Source: Anaerotruncus massiliensis (ex Togo et al. 2026)
GTDB lineage: Bacteria; Bacillota; Clostridia; Oscillospirales; Ruminococcaceae
NCBI RefSeq assembly: GCF_900199635.1
Contig: NZ_LT962687.1
Location: forward strand, 2,480,541 to 2,544,540
DNA: 64,000 nt
Reading direction: 5' to 3'
Shown: piece after piece, positions 8,283 to 18,100 of the stretch
Layout: every line of letters begins with the position of its first letter
Position numbering within the stretch: position 1 is the first letter of the stretch
Position numbers and translations under genes: made by a program
The notes under the pieces: model-generated
The model's database searches: none
Seen by the model: the letters and a program-made list of their open reading frames with translations, nothing else
What the model was told of the DNA's origin: nothing

Positions 8283-10374
8283 GAAGATCGAGGAGCAGCG
8301 CAGGCGGGCCGAGGCCTTCGCCGCGCGCGTCGCGTCCCTCTGCGCCGCTCTGGAGCCCTACTCCGCGGAGGTCGACGCAGGCGGGCTGGAACTGCTGCTG
8401 CGCAGCTTTCGGCGCCGGACGGAGGACTTCTTCCGCGAGAACCGGCGGTTCACGCTGGCGGTGGCCGGCCGGGTGAAGGCTGGGAAATCCACCTTCCTCA
8501 ACACGCTGCTCTTCGGCGGGCGCGAGGTCCTGCCCAGGGGCCTCACCCCGAAGACCGCGGTGCTCACCCGGATGGAGTACGCCGAGGATGCCTCCCTGAC
8601 CGCGCGGTTTCTCACCCGGGCGGAGTGGGAGGAGCTCTGCCGTCTGGCGGGCTCGGGGATGGACACCCCTCAGGCCCAGGCGGCGCAGGAGACGGCCGCC
8701 CGCGCCGGCCGCTTCGGCACCCCGCTGGAGGAATGCTTCGCGGAGGGGACCCGCCGGATCCCGCTCGAGGAGACCGACGGGCTGGAACCGCTTCTGAACG
8801 ACTATGTCGGCGAGGGCGGGCGTTTCGCCCCCGCCGTGAACAGCCTGACGCTCGGGCTGCCGCTCGACAGCCTGCGCGACCTGGCCGTGGTGGACACCCC
8901 CGGACTCAACGATCCCGTCCTCTCCCGCACGGAACAGACCCGGCGGTGTCTGGAGACCTGCGACGCGATCTTTTTTCTCTCCCGGTGCGGGAGCTTTTTG
9001 GACCGCAGCGACCTGGACCTGCTGACCGCCCAGCTCCCTCAGAAGGGGGCGGCGGAGCTCGTCCTTGCGGCCACGCAGTTCGACAGCGCGCTCATCGACA
9101 TGCTCCCCGGATATCCCGACTTGGAGAGCGCGGCGCGCGACCTGCGCGGCGCCCTGCAGGAGCACGCGGCCCGCAGCGTGGGCGCGGCGGTGCGGGAGCT
9201 GCGGCGCGCCGGCTGTCCCGAGCCGGTGACGGCGGCCCTCGAGCGCTGCCGGCGCCCGGTCTTCCTCTCCTCGCTGGCGGAGGATCTTGCGCACAGGCCC
9301 GCGCGGGAGCTCGGCGAGCGGGAGCGCCTGCTGCTCCGGCTGCTGGGGGAGCCCGGGCGGGAGGAGCTGGAACGGATCGGCAATTTTGAAGAGGCGCGCG
9401 CGGCGTTTTTCCGGGTGGCCGCCGAAAAGGACGACCTGCTCCGCCGCAGGGCGGGGCAGCTCACCGCCGCGGCCCGCGGCGAGCTTGGGATGCTGCTCGA
9501 ACGTCTGCGGGCGGGCGTGCTCGAAAAGCGGGAACGCCTGCTGGCGGAGGAGGCCGCCATCGGGGAGCGCCAGCGGGAGCTGAGCGCGCACCTCGTCCGG
9601 GTGCGGGCCGATGTGGACGAGGCCTTCGCGGAATACCTGGCCCCTCTGGAGCAGGCCCGCCTCGACGTGTCCCGCGAGCTTGACCGCCTGGGCGGGGACT
9701 GGGCGCAGCTGGACTCACGCGAGGGTGTGGAGAGCATCCCGCGGGTGCGCACCGAATCGGCCGCGCAGCCGCTTCGCCCCTGGACCTGGGGGCGCCGCCG
9801 CACCATCTACACCAGCGAGCAGAGAACCTACGCCTTCCTGGACCCCGCCGACGCCCGGCGCAACCTGGAGCAGCTTTGGCTGCTCTCCGCCCAGCTTCAG
9901 GCGGCCGCGTTCCTGCTGTTCGCGGACACCTCCCGCCTGCAAAACCGGCTGATGGAGGCCGCGGCCAAAAACTTTCCGCTCCAGAGCCCGGCCCGCCAGC
10001 CCGAACGGCTGCGGTCGGCGCTGCGGTCCGCCCTCTCCCGGCTGCCCGCCAAGGAGCGTCCTCAGCCGGACCGGCTGCTCCCGGCGTTTTCCCTTCCCGG
10101 GGAGGCCGCCGTGCGGGACGCCCCGGGCCAGGCCGCGCTGCGGGAGGCGGCGCGAAGCGCGGCGCAAAAGATCGTCGAAGAACGCCGGCAGGCGGCCGTC
10201 CAGGCGGCCCGCCGCCTGCGGGAGCAGGCCGCCGAGGCGGCGGGCGCTTTTTCCGCCGCCCTGTGCGAGACGCTCCTGCGGGAACGGGACGCGCTGGGCG
10301 CGCGGAGCGCCGCGCTGGAACGGGAGTGCGGGCGGCTCCAAACCCTGGCGGAGCTGCTGGGGCACTACCAGTGA
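8266..10374 (+). CDS. Dynamin-like GTPase, second of a pair
   Basis: This 702-residue protein has P-loop GRVKAGKS (68-75), G3 DTPGLND and a G4-like ATQFDS, in which the usual T/NKxD is altered. Extended helical regions rich in Arg, Glu, Leu and Ala form the likely stalk and assembly part. I chose ATG 8266 over 8251 because GAGGAGGA sits just upstream. It overlaps the first dynamin by 17 bp, which implies translational coupling and a stoichiometric partnership. It ends about 2.2 kb before the eCIS gene run, with regulators between, so a role in membrane remodelling linked to the injection system is an inference. Confidence 0.82.
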   Translation: MEPIFEKIEEQRRRAEAFAARVASLCAALEPYSAEVDAGGLELLLRSFRRRTEDFFRENRRFTLAVAGRVKAGKSTFLNTLLFGGREVLPRGLTPKTAVLTRMEYAEDASLTARFLTRAEWEELCRLAGSGMDTPQAQAAQETAARAGRFGTPLEECFAEGTRRIPLEETDGLEPLLNDYVGEGGRFAPAVNSLTLGLPLDSLRDLAVVDTPGLNDPVLSRTEQTRRCLETCDAIFFLSRCGSFLDRSDLDLLTAQLPQKGAAELVLAATQFDSALIDMLPGYPDLESAARDLRGALQEHAARSVGAAVRELRRAGCPEPVTAALERCRRPVFLSSLAEDLAHRPARELGERERLLLRLLGEPGREELERIGNFEEARAAFFRVAAEKDDLLRRRAGQLTAAARGELGMLLERLRAGVLEKRERLLAEEAAIGERQRELSAHLVRVRADVDEAFAEYLAPLEQARLDVSRELDRLGGDWAQLDSREGVESIPRVRTESAAQPLRPWTWGRRRTIYTSEQRTYAFLDPADARRNLEQLWLLSAQLQAAAFLLFADTSRLQNRLMEAAAKNFPLQSPARQPERLRSALRSALSRLPAKERPQPDRLLPAFSLPGEAAVRDAPGQAALREAARSAAQKIVEERRQAAVQAARRLREQAAEAAGAFSAALCETLLRERDALGARSAALERECGRLQTLAELLGHYQ

Positions 10375-10424
10375 GCGCCCCGCCAGTCAATTTTTGTTGA
10401 ATTCCGTCTTTTTTTCGCATGGCA

Positions 10425-10433
10425 TGCTATAAT
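10425..10433 (+). promoter_or_regulatory. Extended -10 promoter before the regulator pair
   Basis: TGCTATAAT (10425-10433) is a perfect extended -10 element. No good -35 lies at 16-18 bp; a TTGAAT at 10397-10402 is too far away. Transcription would begin near 10440, just before the hairpin at 10450-10493. Confidence 0.5.
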
Positions 10434-10449
10434 GGGGACAATATCATTC

Positions 10450-10493
10450 GCACCGGCTGCCCGGATTATCGGGCGCCGGTGCTTTCCTTTTTT
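10450..10493 (+). terminator. Terminator-like hairpin in leader of the GHKL-like gene
   Basis: The arms 10450-10463 and 10470-10482 pair over 13 bp with one bulged T and a 6-nt loop. They are followed by TTTCCTTTTTT. The hairpin sits between a promoter-like TGCTATAAT and the ORF at 10547. It is either the terminator of the dynamin operon or a transcriptional attenuator for the regulators. A second hairpin (10494-10512) follows it. Confidence 0.65.
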
Positions 10494-10546
10494 CCGGGGA
10501 CTAATCCCCCGGAAAATCCGTGACTTTACAGAAAGGGAGGGATCGT

Positions 10547-10927
10547 ATGGATGCGTGCAGCAATGCAAAATCCGCTTTCCGCCTGACGCGGGTGCTCGAC
10601 CAGTGGTTCCAGCGGGCGGCTGAGGTGGGCGCCTATCTCGAGTACGAGATCGAGGGCGTGGTGAAGGACAACAACGGCGGCGAGGAACGGATTGCCGAGC
10701 TTCTGGATGTGATCCTGCCCCCGGTCGCGGAAAACTGCCTGCGCCTGGCGCCCGCGGACCGCTGGATCAGCCTGCATGTCAGCATCCAGCCGCAGATCCT
10801 GCTGCTGGAATGCTCCTCGGCGGGAAAGTATTACCTGGAATCCGGGAAGACGCCGGAAGGCGTCTCCTCGGTGGAACTGACCCAATGCGAGGACAGCTTC
10901 CAGCTGCGGATGAAGCTGGAGTGCTAG
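10547..10927 (+). CDS. Small GHKL-fold ATPase remnant (putative regulator)
   Basis: The product is 126 residues, with ATG at 10547 behind GGGAGGG. It has no annotated family that I recognise. Its centre (AELLDVILPPVAENC...RWISLHVS...LLLEC) matches, position by position, the N-box helix and following strands of the GHKL domain in the histidine kinase at 1451-3361 (LLDNAMEGC...RWISLGVS...EVLC). The end (SFQLRMKLEC) matches that domain's last strand (CFSVEVRMEA). The G-boxes and ATP lid are missing, so ATP binding is unlikely. It may be a non-catalytic partner or decoy for a sensor kinase. It precedes the LuxR-type regulator by 61 bp. Confidence 0.6.
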   Translation: MDACSNAKSAFRLTRVLDQWFQRAAEVGAYLEYEIEGVVKDNNGGEERIAELLDVILPPVAENCLRLAPADRWISLHVSIQPQILLLECSSAGKYYLESGKTPEGVSSVELTQCEDSFQLRMKLEC

Positions 10928-10988
10928 GCCCCCGCCCGGCGGGGCGGGCGCTTGGGAGAACACAGATTGATTGGAGGGGGAGATCCTT

Positions 10989-12494
10989 ATGATCGACTAC
11001 GAAAAGGCGGAAGCATTGATCGGGACCGAAAAATATCCGGAGGCCATCGCCCTGCTGGCGGCGGAACCGGTCTCCATATTGGACGACGGGAACTTCGAGC
11101 GGATGGAACGCTGCCTGTCCTCGCTGCCGGAGCAGGTGCTTCAGCAGTCGCCCGAGGGGTGCTTTCTCGCCCTCTCGGCGGACCTTCGCCTGGGGCGGGC
11201 GAATTCGGCGCGCCAGTGGTTCAACCAGCTCGCCGTCCTGCGCGACCAGTGCCCGGAGGGGTCCCCGGCGCGCGCGGCGGTGGTGCGGTATGTCTGCCTT
11301 GCGGGCATCATGCTGCCGCAGACGGACAACGCCCAGATCCTGCTGCTGCTGTCCATCCTGCACAACGAGACGATCAGCCACCGTCTGCCGCCCGTCCATC
11401 TGAGCGCCACCGGGCGCAGGCCCAGCGTGCTGCGCGGGGCGAAGGACCTCTCCGATTGGGGCAGGAACTACCGCGCGGTGGCCAACATCGTGACCCCCCT
11501 GGAGGATTCGGTGCTGCCGGACGGCGGGGCGGGCGCGGTCTCCGCGGCGGTGGCGGAGCTGCTCTATGAGCGGGGCAGCCTGGACGCCGCGAGCATCGAG
11601 GTCGCCGGCGCGCTCTCCAGCCCCAACGTGGAGATCGCCTTCGCCGGTTACGCGCAGCTCGCGCGGATCGCCCGGCTGGACGGCGTTTCAAACGGGCGGC
11701 CGGAGGAGGTCCTGCAAAAACTGGGGGTTCTTCTGGAGGAGCGGGGGGCCGCCCACCTGCTCCCCAACTATCGCGCGCTGTGCATCCGCTTCGATATCCA
11801 CCGCGGCCAATTGGACGCGGTGGAGGAATGGGCGGCCGCGAGCCAGGTCGACGCGCTGAAGGACTGCTGCCTCAGCAACGCCTATGAGCTGATGTCCCGC
11901 GCCAAGGCGCTCATCGCCCTCGGGCGCTGCCGGGAGGCGGTGACGCTGCTGGAGAGCCTGATGCTCGTGTTCCGGTCGGACATCCGGCCGCTCGACACCA
12001 TCGAATGCCTCGTGGACAGCGCCATCGCCTGCGAACTGCTGGGGAGCCGCAACCTGGCGCTGGATAAGCTGGAGGAGGCGCTCCTGCTGGCCGCGCCCTT
12101 CCGGTACGTCCGGGTCATCGCGGACGGCGGACAGGTCGCGGCCCGGCTTCTGGGGCAGCTGGTGAAAGAGAACCGCCGGACGGGCAGCCTGCCCGCCTCC
12201 TACCTGCAAAGCGTGCTGGAGACCGCGAAAAACTACGCGCTGCTCTTCCCCCTGCTCTATGACCAGGACCGCGCGGCCCCGAAGGCTTCGGCCGGCTACA
12301 TGCCCGACGTCACCCCCACCGAGCTGCAGGTGCTGCAGATGCTCGCCGCCGGCAAATCCAACAACCAGATCCGCGAGCAGCTCGGCGTCAAGCTCCAGAC
12401 GGTGAAGTTCCACGTCTCCAACCTCCTTGAAAAGCTCGGCGCGAAAAACCGCATCGAGGCGGTCAATATCGCCAAGGAGCTCAAAATCCTGTAA
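10989..12494 (+). CDS. LuxR-family transcriptional regulator with helical-repeat sensor region
   Basis: This 501-residue protein has a C-terminal LuxR/FixJ helix-turn-helix (about 440-500: TPTELQVLQMLAAGKSN, QTVKFHVSNLLEKLGAKNR). The N-terminal 430 residues are alpha-helical repeats resembling the TPR superhelix of MalT-type activators, but without the usual NTPase module. Such proteins normally bind a ligand or protein partner through the superhelix. I chose ATG 10989 rather than the TTG at 10971 because GGAGGGGG (10973-10980) is its ribosome site. It lies directly upstream of the eCIS run in the same direction and is the best candidate for its activator. Confidence 0.8.
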   Translation: MIDYEKAEALIGTEKYPEAIALLAAEPVSILDDGNFERMERCLSSLPEQVLQQSPEGCFLALSADLRLGRANSARQWFNQLAVLRDQCPEGSPARAAVVRYVCLAGIMLPQTDNAQILLLLSILHNETISHRLPPVHLSATGRRPSVLRGAKDLSDWGRNYRAVANIVTPLEDSVLPDGGAGAVSAAVAELLYERGSLDAASIEVAGALSSPNVEIAFAGYAQLARIARLDGVSNGRPEEVLQKLGVLLEERGAAHLLPNYRALCIRFDIHRGQLDAVEEWAAASQVDALKDCCLSNAYELMSRAKALIALGRCREAVTLLESLMLVFRSDIRPLDTIECLVDSAIACELLGSRNLALDKLEEALLLAAPFRYVRVIADGGQVAARLLGQLVKENRRTGSLPASYLQSVLETAKNYALLFPLLYDQDRAAPKASAGYMPDVTPTELQVLQMLAAGKSNNQIREQLGVKLQTVKFHVSNLLEKLGAKNRIEAVNIAKELKIL

Positions 12495-12512
12495 ATTTTT
12501 CTTCCGAAACAA

Positions 12513-12554
12513 TACTTTAGTCCAGTTTACGAAAAGAAAAAGTGTGTTACTTTA
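12513..12554 (+). promoter_or_regulatory. Putative control region of the eCIS operon
   Basis: The gap 12495-12596 is strikingly AT-rich for this DNA. It holds two direct copies of TACTTTA (12513-12519 and 12548-12554) 35 bp apart. A weak -35/-10 pair is possible: TTTACG (12526-12531), 16 bp, TACTTT (12548-12553). The copies could be a regulator site, for example for the LuxR-type protein just upstream. No other promoter is evident for the following 38 kb. Confidence 0.35.
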
Positions 12555-12596
12555 AACTCATGAAAGCGAGCTGCGGGCGGGAAGGGGGCGAACGGG

Positions 12597-13394
12597 ATGC
12601 GGGGCATATCCGAATTGCGGCAGAAGCAGCGGCGGGAGGCCGCCGCGCGCCTGACCTCCCCCGCACACATCCTCCAGAACCGCTTTGAGGAGCATCAGAG
12701 CATCGAGGGTTATTTCGAGGACCGGACGGTGCCGGACTTTCTGGGCTGCGACCGGCTGTGGAAGTGGGACACCCTCTACGGCACCGTCCAGATGGGCTAC
12801 GACCCCAAGCGGGGCCAGAGCTTCCTCTTCGCGAACATCAAAACCTCGATCTTCGACACGGCCGCGAGCCAGGAGCAACGCAAGATGAACGACCGCCAGC
12901 GGATGAGCCAGCTCAAGACCGGCAACCAGAACCGGGCGTTTTCCGCCCGGCGGCGGGCCAACAGCTCGGTGCTCCTCTACAAGGCGGAGAACAAGCCCTG
13001 GAGCGAGCAGTCGATCCGCCCCTACTTACAGCGGCAGAGCCTGGAGGCCCTCCAGAAGACGATGCCCTTTTTGAACGCCGCGCAGGAGCGGACGGAGCGC
13101 AGAGGCCTGCTGGCAAGGGACCGGGCGCTCTCCGCGGCGGAGCGGGATGTCCGGGGGCCGGAACGCGCGGGGGTGCGGGCCGAGCGGCGGGAGCTCTCCC
13201 GGGAGCTCGACTTCCTCGGTTCGATCGTCCGGCGCAAGCAGGCGCAGTCGCGCGGGTTCTTCCGCAAGCTCAACATCGCCTTCGACCTGCAAAAGCAGAA
13301 GATGTTTGAATACTACCGCGGCCGGATCGCCGCACGCCGCCTCGAGGCGGAAAACCTGACGCCCGAGACCCCGGAGAAGGATGAGAAGAAATGA
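12597..13394 (+). CDS. Uncharacterised charged protein, first gene of eCIS operon
   Basis: The 265-residue soluble protein has no recognised domain. It is very rich in Arg, Gln and Glu, with long predicted helices (about 85-250) and no signal peptide or membrane span. The N-terminal third contains an aromatic segment (CDRLWKWDTLYGTV) that may be a small folded part. ATG 12597 follows GAAGGGGG. The stop overlaps the AAA+ ATPase start by 4 bp (ATGA), so it is likely translated with, and possibly an adaptor of, that ATPase. Function unknown. Confidence 0.65.
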   Translation: MRGISELRQKQRREAAARLTSPAHILQNRFEEHQSIEGYFEDRTVPDFLGCDRLWKWDTLYGTVQMGYDPKRGQSFLFANIKTSIFDTAASQEQRKMNDRQRMSQLKTGNQNRAFSARRRANSSVLLYKAENKPWSEQSIRPYLQRQSLEALQKTMPFLNAAQERTERRGLLARDRALSAAERDVRGPERAGVRAERRELSRELDFLGSIVRRKQAQSRGFFRKLNIAFDLQKQKMFEYYRGRIAARRLEAENLTPETPEKDEKK

Positions 13395-15190
13395 CCTTTG
13401 AGACAGCCGACCGCGAACCGCTGCAGGCCGTCCTCGCGCTGGGAAAACGCTGCGACGGGGGCGAAATTCTCCGCGCCCCGCAGGGCTTTGCGGAGGACGG
13501 GGCGTTCGGCCGTGTGTGCGCCGCCTTCGGACTGGACGCGCGCGCGACCGCCGCGTTCGCCTGGTGCCTCTACCGCGCCGCCTGCCTGCGGCCCTTCCCG
13601 GAGCCCCGGGAGCTGGCCGCGCTGTGCGCTGCGGAGGGCGGCGCGCCCGCGCCGCTGCCGCTGCTCTTCTCCCCGGAGGCGGGCGGCCTTCTGCGGACAG
13701 CCTGCGAATGCGCGTTCGGCCGGGAGCCGCGGCTTCCCGCCTGGGTGCGGCCGATCGCGCCGCCCGCCGGCGAAAGCTACCACGGCGGCGCGCTCCCGGC
13801 GGCGCTGGACGCCTTTCTGGAGCGCTGCTCCGCCGGGGAGGACCTCGTCCCGGCGATGGCCTGCCTGACGGGCGGGCCCGGAACGGGGAAAAAATATCTG
13901 CTGAACGAATGCTGTTTCCGCCGGGGCTGCGGGATGCTCGCGGCCGACTGCGCGGCGATTGGCACGGACGACCTCCCGGAACTGGCGGGGCTGGCGCTGC
14001 TCTTCGACGCGCTCGTCTGCCTCGACCGGTATGAGGACGCCCACGCGCCGCTGGCCGAGGGGCTGTTCCGGTGGTTTTCGCTGGTCCTGTGCAGCGCGCG
14101 GACGCCGGTTTCGGCACCGGAGGGCTGCCGGGCGTTTTTTGAGCGGGAGGTCCCGCCGCCCGCCGCCCCCGAACGCCTGCGGGCGATGCGGGAGCTTTTC
14201 CCCGGCCAGCCGGATGCGGAGCTCTCCCGCGCCGCGTCCCTCTGCCGCACCCCGGTGGGCGCGCTCGTGAAGGCCGCAGCCCGGCTGCGGGCCGAGACGG
14301 CCGCGGGCGGGCCCGGGGACCTGCGGGAGGCCCTGCGCCGTGAAAACGGGCAGGCGCTCAACCAGAGCGCCCAGCGGATTCAAAACGGCAAGCGGATGGA
14401 GGACCTCGTGCTCCCGCCGGAACAGAAGCGCCAGCTCGAAAGCCTCTGCGCGTTCGCCCGGGGACGGGAGACCGTCTGGAAGCGCTGGGGGTTCGCGCGC
14501 ACAATCCCCGGCGGTCAGGGGCTGACCGCCCTCTTCTACGGCGCGAGCGGCACCGGCAAGACGCTGGCCGCCTCGGTGGTCGCGAACGAACTGGGACTGC
14601 CGCTCTACCGGGTGGACCTCTCCCAGCTCATCAGCAAGTACATCGGGGAAACCCAGAAAAATATCGGCAGAATCTTCGACGCGGCGGAAAGCGCCGACTG
14701 CATCCTCTTTTTCGACGAGGCGGACGCCCTCTTCTCCCGGCGGACCGAGGCGGCCGACGCCCAGGACCGCTACGCCAACGCGGAAATCGCCTATCTTTTG
14801 CAGCGCACCGAGCAGTATGACGGCATCATCCTGCTGGCAACCAACCTGCTGCAGAACTTCGACGAGGCGTTCCGGCGGCGGATCGGCTTCATGATCCGCT
14901 TCCCCACGCCCGACGAGGCGATGCGGGAGGCGCTCTGGCGGGGGATCTTCCCGGAGGAGGCCCCGCTCTCCGATATCGACTATCCGCTCCTGGCCAGGGA
15001 GCTGGAGCTGACCGGCGCGGGAATCCGCGCCTGCGCCCTCAACGCCGCTCGCATGGCGGCGGCAGAAAACGGAGAAATCAACCTGGAGCGGCTCTGCCGG
15101 GCCGCCCGCGAGGAATATCAGAAGCTTGGAAAAACCTTCCCGGCACGGTTCGGGCAGAGGTTCCCCACAGGAAAGGAGCTGGACGGATGA
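13391..15190 (+). CDS. AAA+ ATPase of the eCIS, 5' copy
   Basis: The 599-residue protein carries two P-loop regions. The N-terminal one (GGPGTGKK, about 160-168) lacks a clear Walker B partner and ends in KK rather than K-S/T, so it is probably inactive. The C-terminal AAA+ module is complete: Walker A GASGTGKT (about 384-391), Walker B ILFFDEAD (about 438-445), sensor-1 LLATNL and an arginine-finger region FRRRIGF. eCIS loci carry such ATPases (Afp15/Pvc15-like), needed for particle assembly. It resembles the ATPase at 48678-50687 in layout. It overlaps both neighbours by 4 bp. Confidence 0.85.
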   Translation: MTFETADREPLQAVLALGKRCDGGEILRAPQGFAEDGAFGRVCAAFGLDARATAAFAWCLYRAACLRPFPEPRELAALCAAEGGAPAPLPLLFSPEAGGLLRTACECAFGREPRLPAWVRPIAPPAGESYHGGALPAALDAFLERCSAGEDLVPAMACLTGGPGTGKKYLLNECCFRRGCGMLAADCAAIGTDDLPELAGLALLFDALVCLDRYEDAHAPLAEGLFRWFSLVLCSARTPVSAPEGCRAFFEREVPPPAAPERLRAMRELFPGQPDAELSRAASLCRTPVGALVKAAARLRAETAAGGPGDLREALRRENGQALNQSAQRIQNGKRMEDLVLPPEQKRQLESLCAFARGRETVWKRWGFARTIPGGQGLTALFYGASGTGKTLAASVVANELGLPLYRVDLSQLISKYIGETQKNIGRIFDAAESADCILFFDEADALFSRRTEAADAQDRYANAEIAYLLQRTEQYDGIILLATNLLQNFDEAFRRRIGFMIRFPTPDEAMREALWRGIFPEEAPLSDIDYPLLARELELTGAGIRACALNAARMAAAENGEINLERLCRAAREEYQKLGKTFPARFGQRFPTGKELDG

Positions 15191-18100
15191 ACTTTTGGAA
15201 ACGGACTTTCGCGACGCTGGCGGCCTTTGCCATCCTGCTGGGGGCCGTCCCGGAGCTGCCCGCGCCGCTGGCGGCGCCCGTCTTTGCGGCGGACGAGGAT
15301 ACGGAGGCCGTGGGCCCAAATGACAAAACCGCCTTTCTGGTGACCCTCTCGGACGGAAAGACCGAAGAAACCTGGTCCCTCAACGATGTCCGCCGCGGCT
15401 GGCGCCAAGAGAACGGTTCGGCGGCAACTTACACCAAGGCGGTACAACAGAAAAATATCGAGGCAAGCGGAAGCGAGCTGAAGGGGCTCGAAATTGAGGG
15501 TAAGACGGCGCGCTCCATTTCCGCGGAAATCGACGGAGCCGGCAAGACCATCACGCTGGCGGACGGCACCGAGCTGTCGCCCGAGACGGGTCGGTATTCG
15601 GCCGGTCTCTTCCCTTACGTCGAAGGCGGCAGCCTCAAAAACATCACGGTCCTGCTGGAGGGCGGGGTTTTCTATATCCAGCCCGCTTCCCCCAGCATCG
15701 GCCAGGCGGTCTACCACGCGGGCATCCTCGTGGGGGAGATATACGGCGGCAACATCAAAAACTGCGCCGTCGTCAGCAGGGTGAAGACCGGAAGCCTGGA
15801 AATCCGTAACGTTTCGATGGGCCTGGGCTCCTACAGCGTCGGCGGTCTCGCCGGGTGGGCCCACGGCGGCACGTCCATCGACGGATGCTATTCCGACGCC
15901 GACGTCTACGCCGGTCTGGGAAGCGGCAACATCTCCGGCACCTACAAGTATGTGGGCGGCCTGGTGGGCCTGATGGGCGACAGCAGCACCGCCGTGAGCA
16001 ACTGCGCCTACTACGGACAAAAAGTCTATGTCTACGACTTCGACCCAGAGAGGTGCCCCAGCATCTCGAGGCGTTCCGCCTCGGCGGGCGCCCTGGCCGG
16101 CGGCACAGAGGGCGGCGCGGGGCTCCAGAACAGCTACGCCCACAAGGGCGCCGTGCGGATTTACGACATCCAGGAGGGGAACGGCGGCACCGATATTCGG
16201 AATACGATAAATGACCTGGGGAACCGTACAAATCCCCTCTCGGGATTTCCCGCCGTCATCGGCGGCGGCGCGGCAGGCACCGTGGCGGGCAACACCGCCG
16301 CCGGCTTCAGCAGCGTTTACAGCCAATTCACCTGCCATGTCAACTCAAACGGCCTCAGTTATGACGGCAAGACCGGCACGACGGCCACCGCCTCGAGGCT
16401 CGGCGCCTCGTGGATCGACGTGAACACCAGCATCCCCAACCTGAAATGGCTGGTCGGAAGCGGCGCGCCCGAGGTCAAGGTGACAGGCAGTCCCTGGCCG
16501 CCCACCGTGGCCATCACCCCCTACCCCATGGCGGGCAACGACTGGCGGTTCGACGCGTCGGTCCCGGTCATGGGCACAATGCCCACCGCCAACCCGCCCG
16601 CAGGCATCACCATCGATTCCTCGGCGGGCATGGCCGGGGTCGTGGTCGCGCCGCACGGCGTGGCGGGCAAGGACGACTTTTACGCCGGGCTGACCTACGA
16701 CTTTGTCGCCCGGCTGTCGGGCGTCACGTCCACGGACGGGTTCCGCGTGAACTGGAGCGCCGGGCCGGAGCCCGCCGCAACGGCCGACGGCGCGCTCGCG
16801 ATCCCGGCGGAATCCGCCGGGATCGCGGTCACCGTCACCGCCGCCGCGGTCAGCACCGCGAGCGGTTCCACGGTCGGTACCGGCAGCTATTCCTTTACGC
16901 CGAAGGCCGGCGACCTGAAGGTCACCAGCACCGCCGAAGAGGTGGAGCCCGGCGGGAGCGTCGGGGTCGGCGCGGAAGTCACCTCCGGGCTGCCGGAGGG
17001 ATGGGACGTCGTCTTTTCGGTCGAGGGAAAGCCCGGCACCGAAGTGACAAAGGAGGGCGGCGGATACCTGCTGAACGCCGCGCCGGACGAAACGGGGACG
17101 GGCGGAAAGCTCACCGTCACCGCCACGGCTGAAAATGCCGGCTTCCCCGGCGCGCGGCTGACCGCCTCCAAAGAGATCACGCTGAAAGAAAAGGCCCCCG
17201 GCCCGGAATATGCCGACGAACTGCAGCTGGCTCCCGCCGAAGGCGGCTCCGGCGGCGGCAGAGAGCTCCTCCCCGGGCAAAAGGTGAAGCTTTCGGTGAC
17301 GGCCCCCACGGTACCGGAGGGCGCGGTCCCCGGCGCGCTTTCCACCACGGCCTGGTCGGGCGGCGGACTTGACGGCGCCACGGGCGCGAGCGTGGAATAT
17401 ACCGCGCCCGCGGACGGCGTCAGCGGCACGGTTACGATCACGGCCACTCTGAAGGTCGGCGCCGGCACGGATGACGCACCCGGAGAGGTCGACTATACCG
17501 CGGTCTTTTCCATCACCGCGAAGACGCCGGACACGCCGGACACGCCCACCGCCGGCAGGGTAACCGTGACGGTCCCGTCGCCGGACCGGCTCGACGGAAG
17601 CGGCAAGCACGTCGAGGCGGGGGATCCCGGCGGGCCGGTCCGCAACCACTATACGCTGACCTTCAACGCGCACACGGTGTCCGACAGGGACAACAAAACC
17701 GTCATGGACGTGCTTGCGTACTATAAGTACCAGTTCGTCAAGGCGAATGCGAACGTGAATGAGAGCGGCTTTGCCGAGAGCGAAAAGGACGACAACGTCA
17801 CCGACCTTTCGGGCAGCGCGGAGACCGGGATCGGCTTCTCTCTGAAGGACCCCGCGGCGGATAACGCCGTCTATCTTAAGCTCTATATCGATGGGGACAA
17901 CGCCAGCCGCACAAGGGGCGGGGCGGTCGTCTACAAGGTCCCGCTCGCGTCCTGGAGCACCGCGCTCCCGCCGGAGCCCGGCTGGACCGCCGACGAGGGC
18001 AAGCCGGTCGGCAGCTATACGGCCTCGGTGAACCCGTACAAACCGGACCACACGCCGGAAGGGGCGGAAAGTCCGACCGCGATGGACCTTTCCAGGCTGG

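Noticed and set aside
10397-10433. Normal -35/-10 promoter using TTGAAT at 10397
   Set aside because: The spacing to TATAAT is 25 bp, too long; only the extended -10 is kept.
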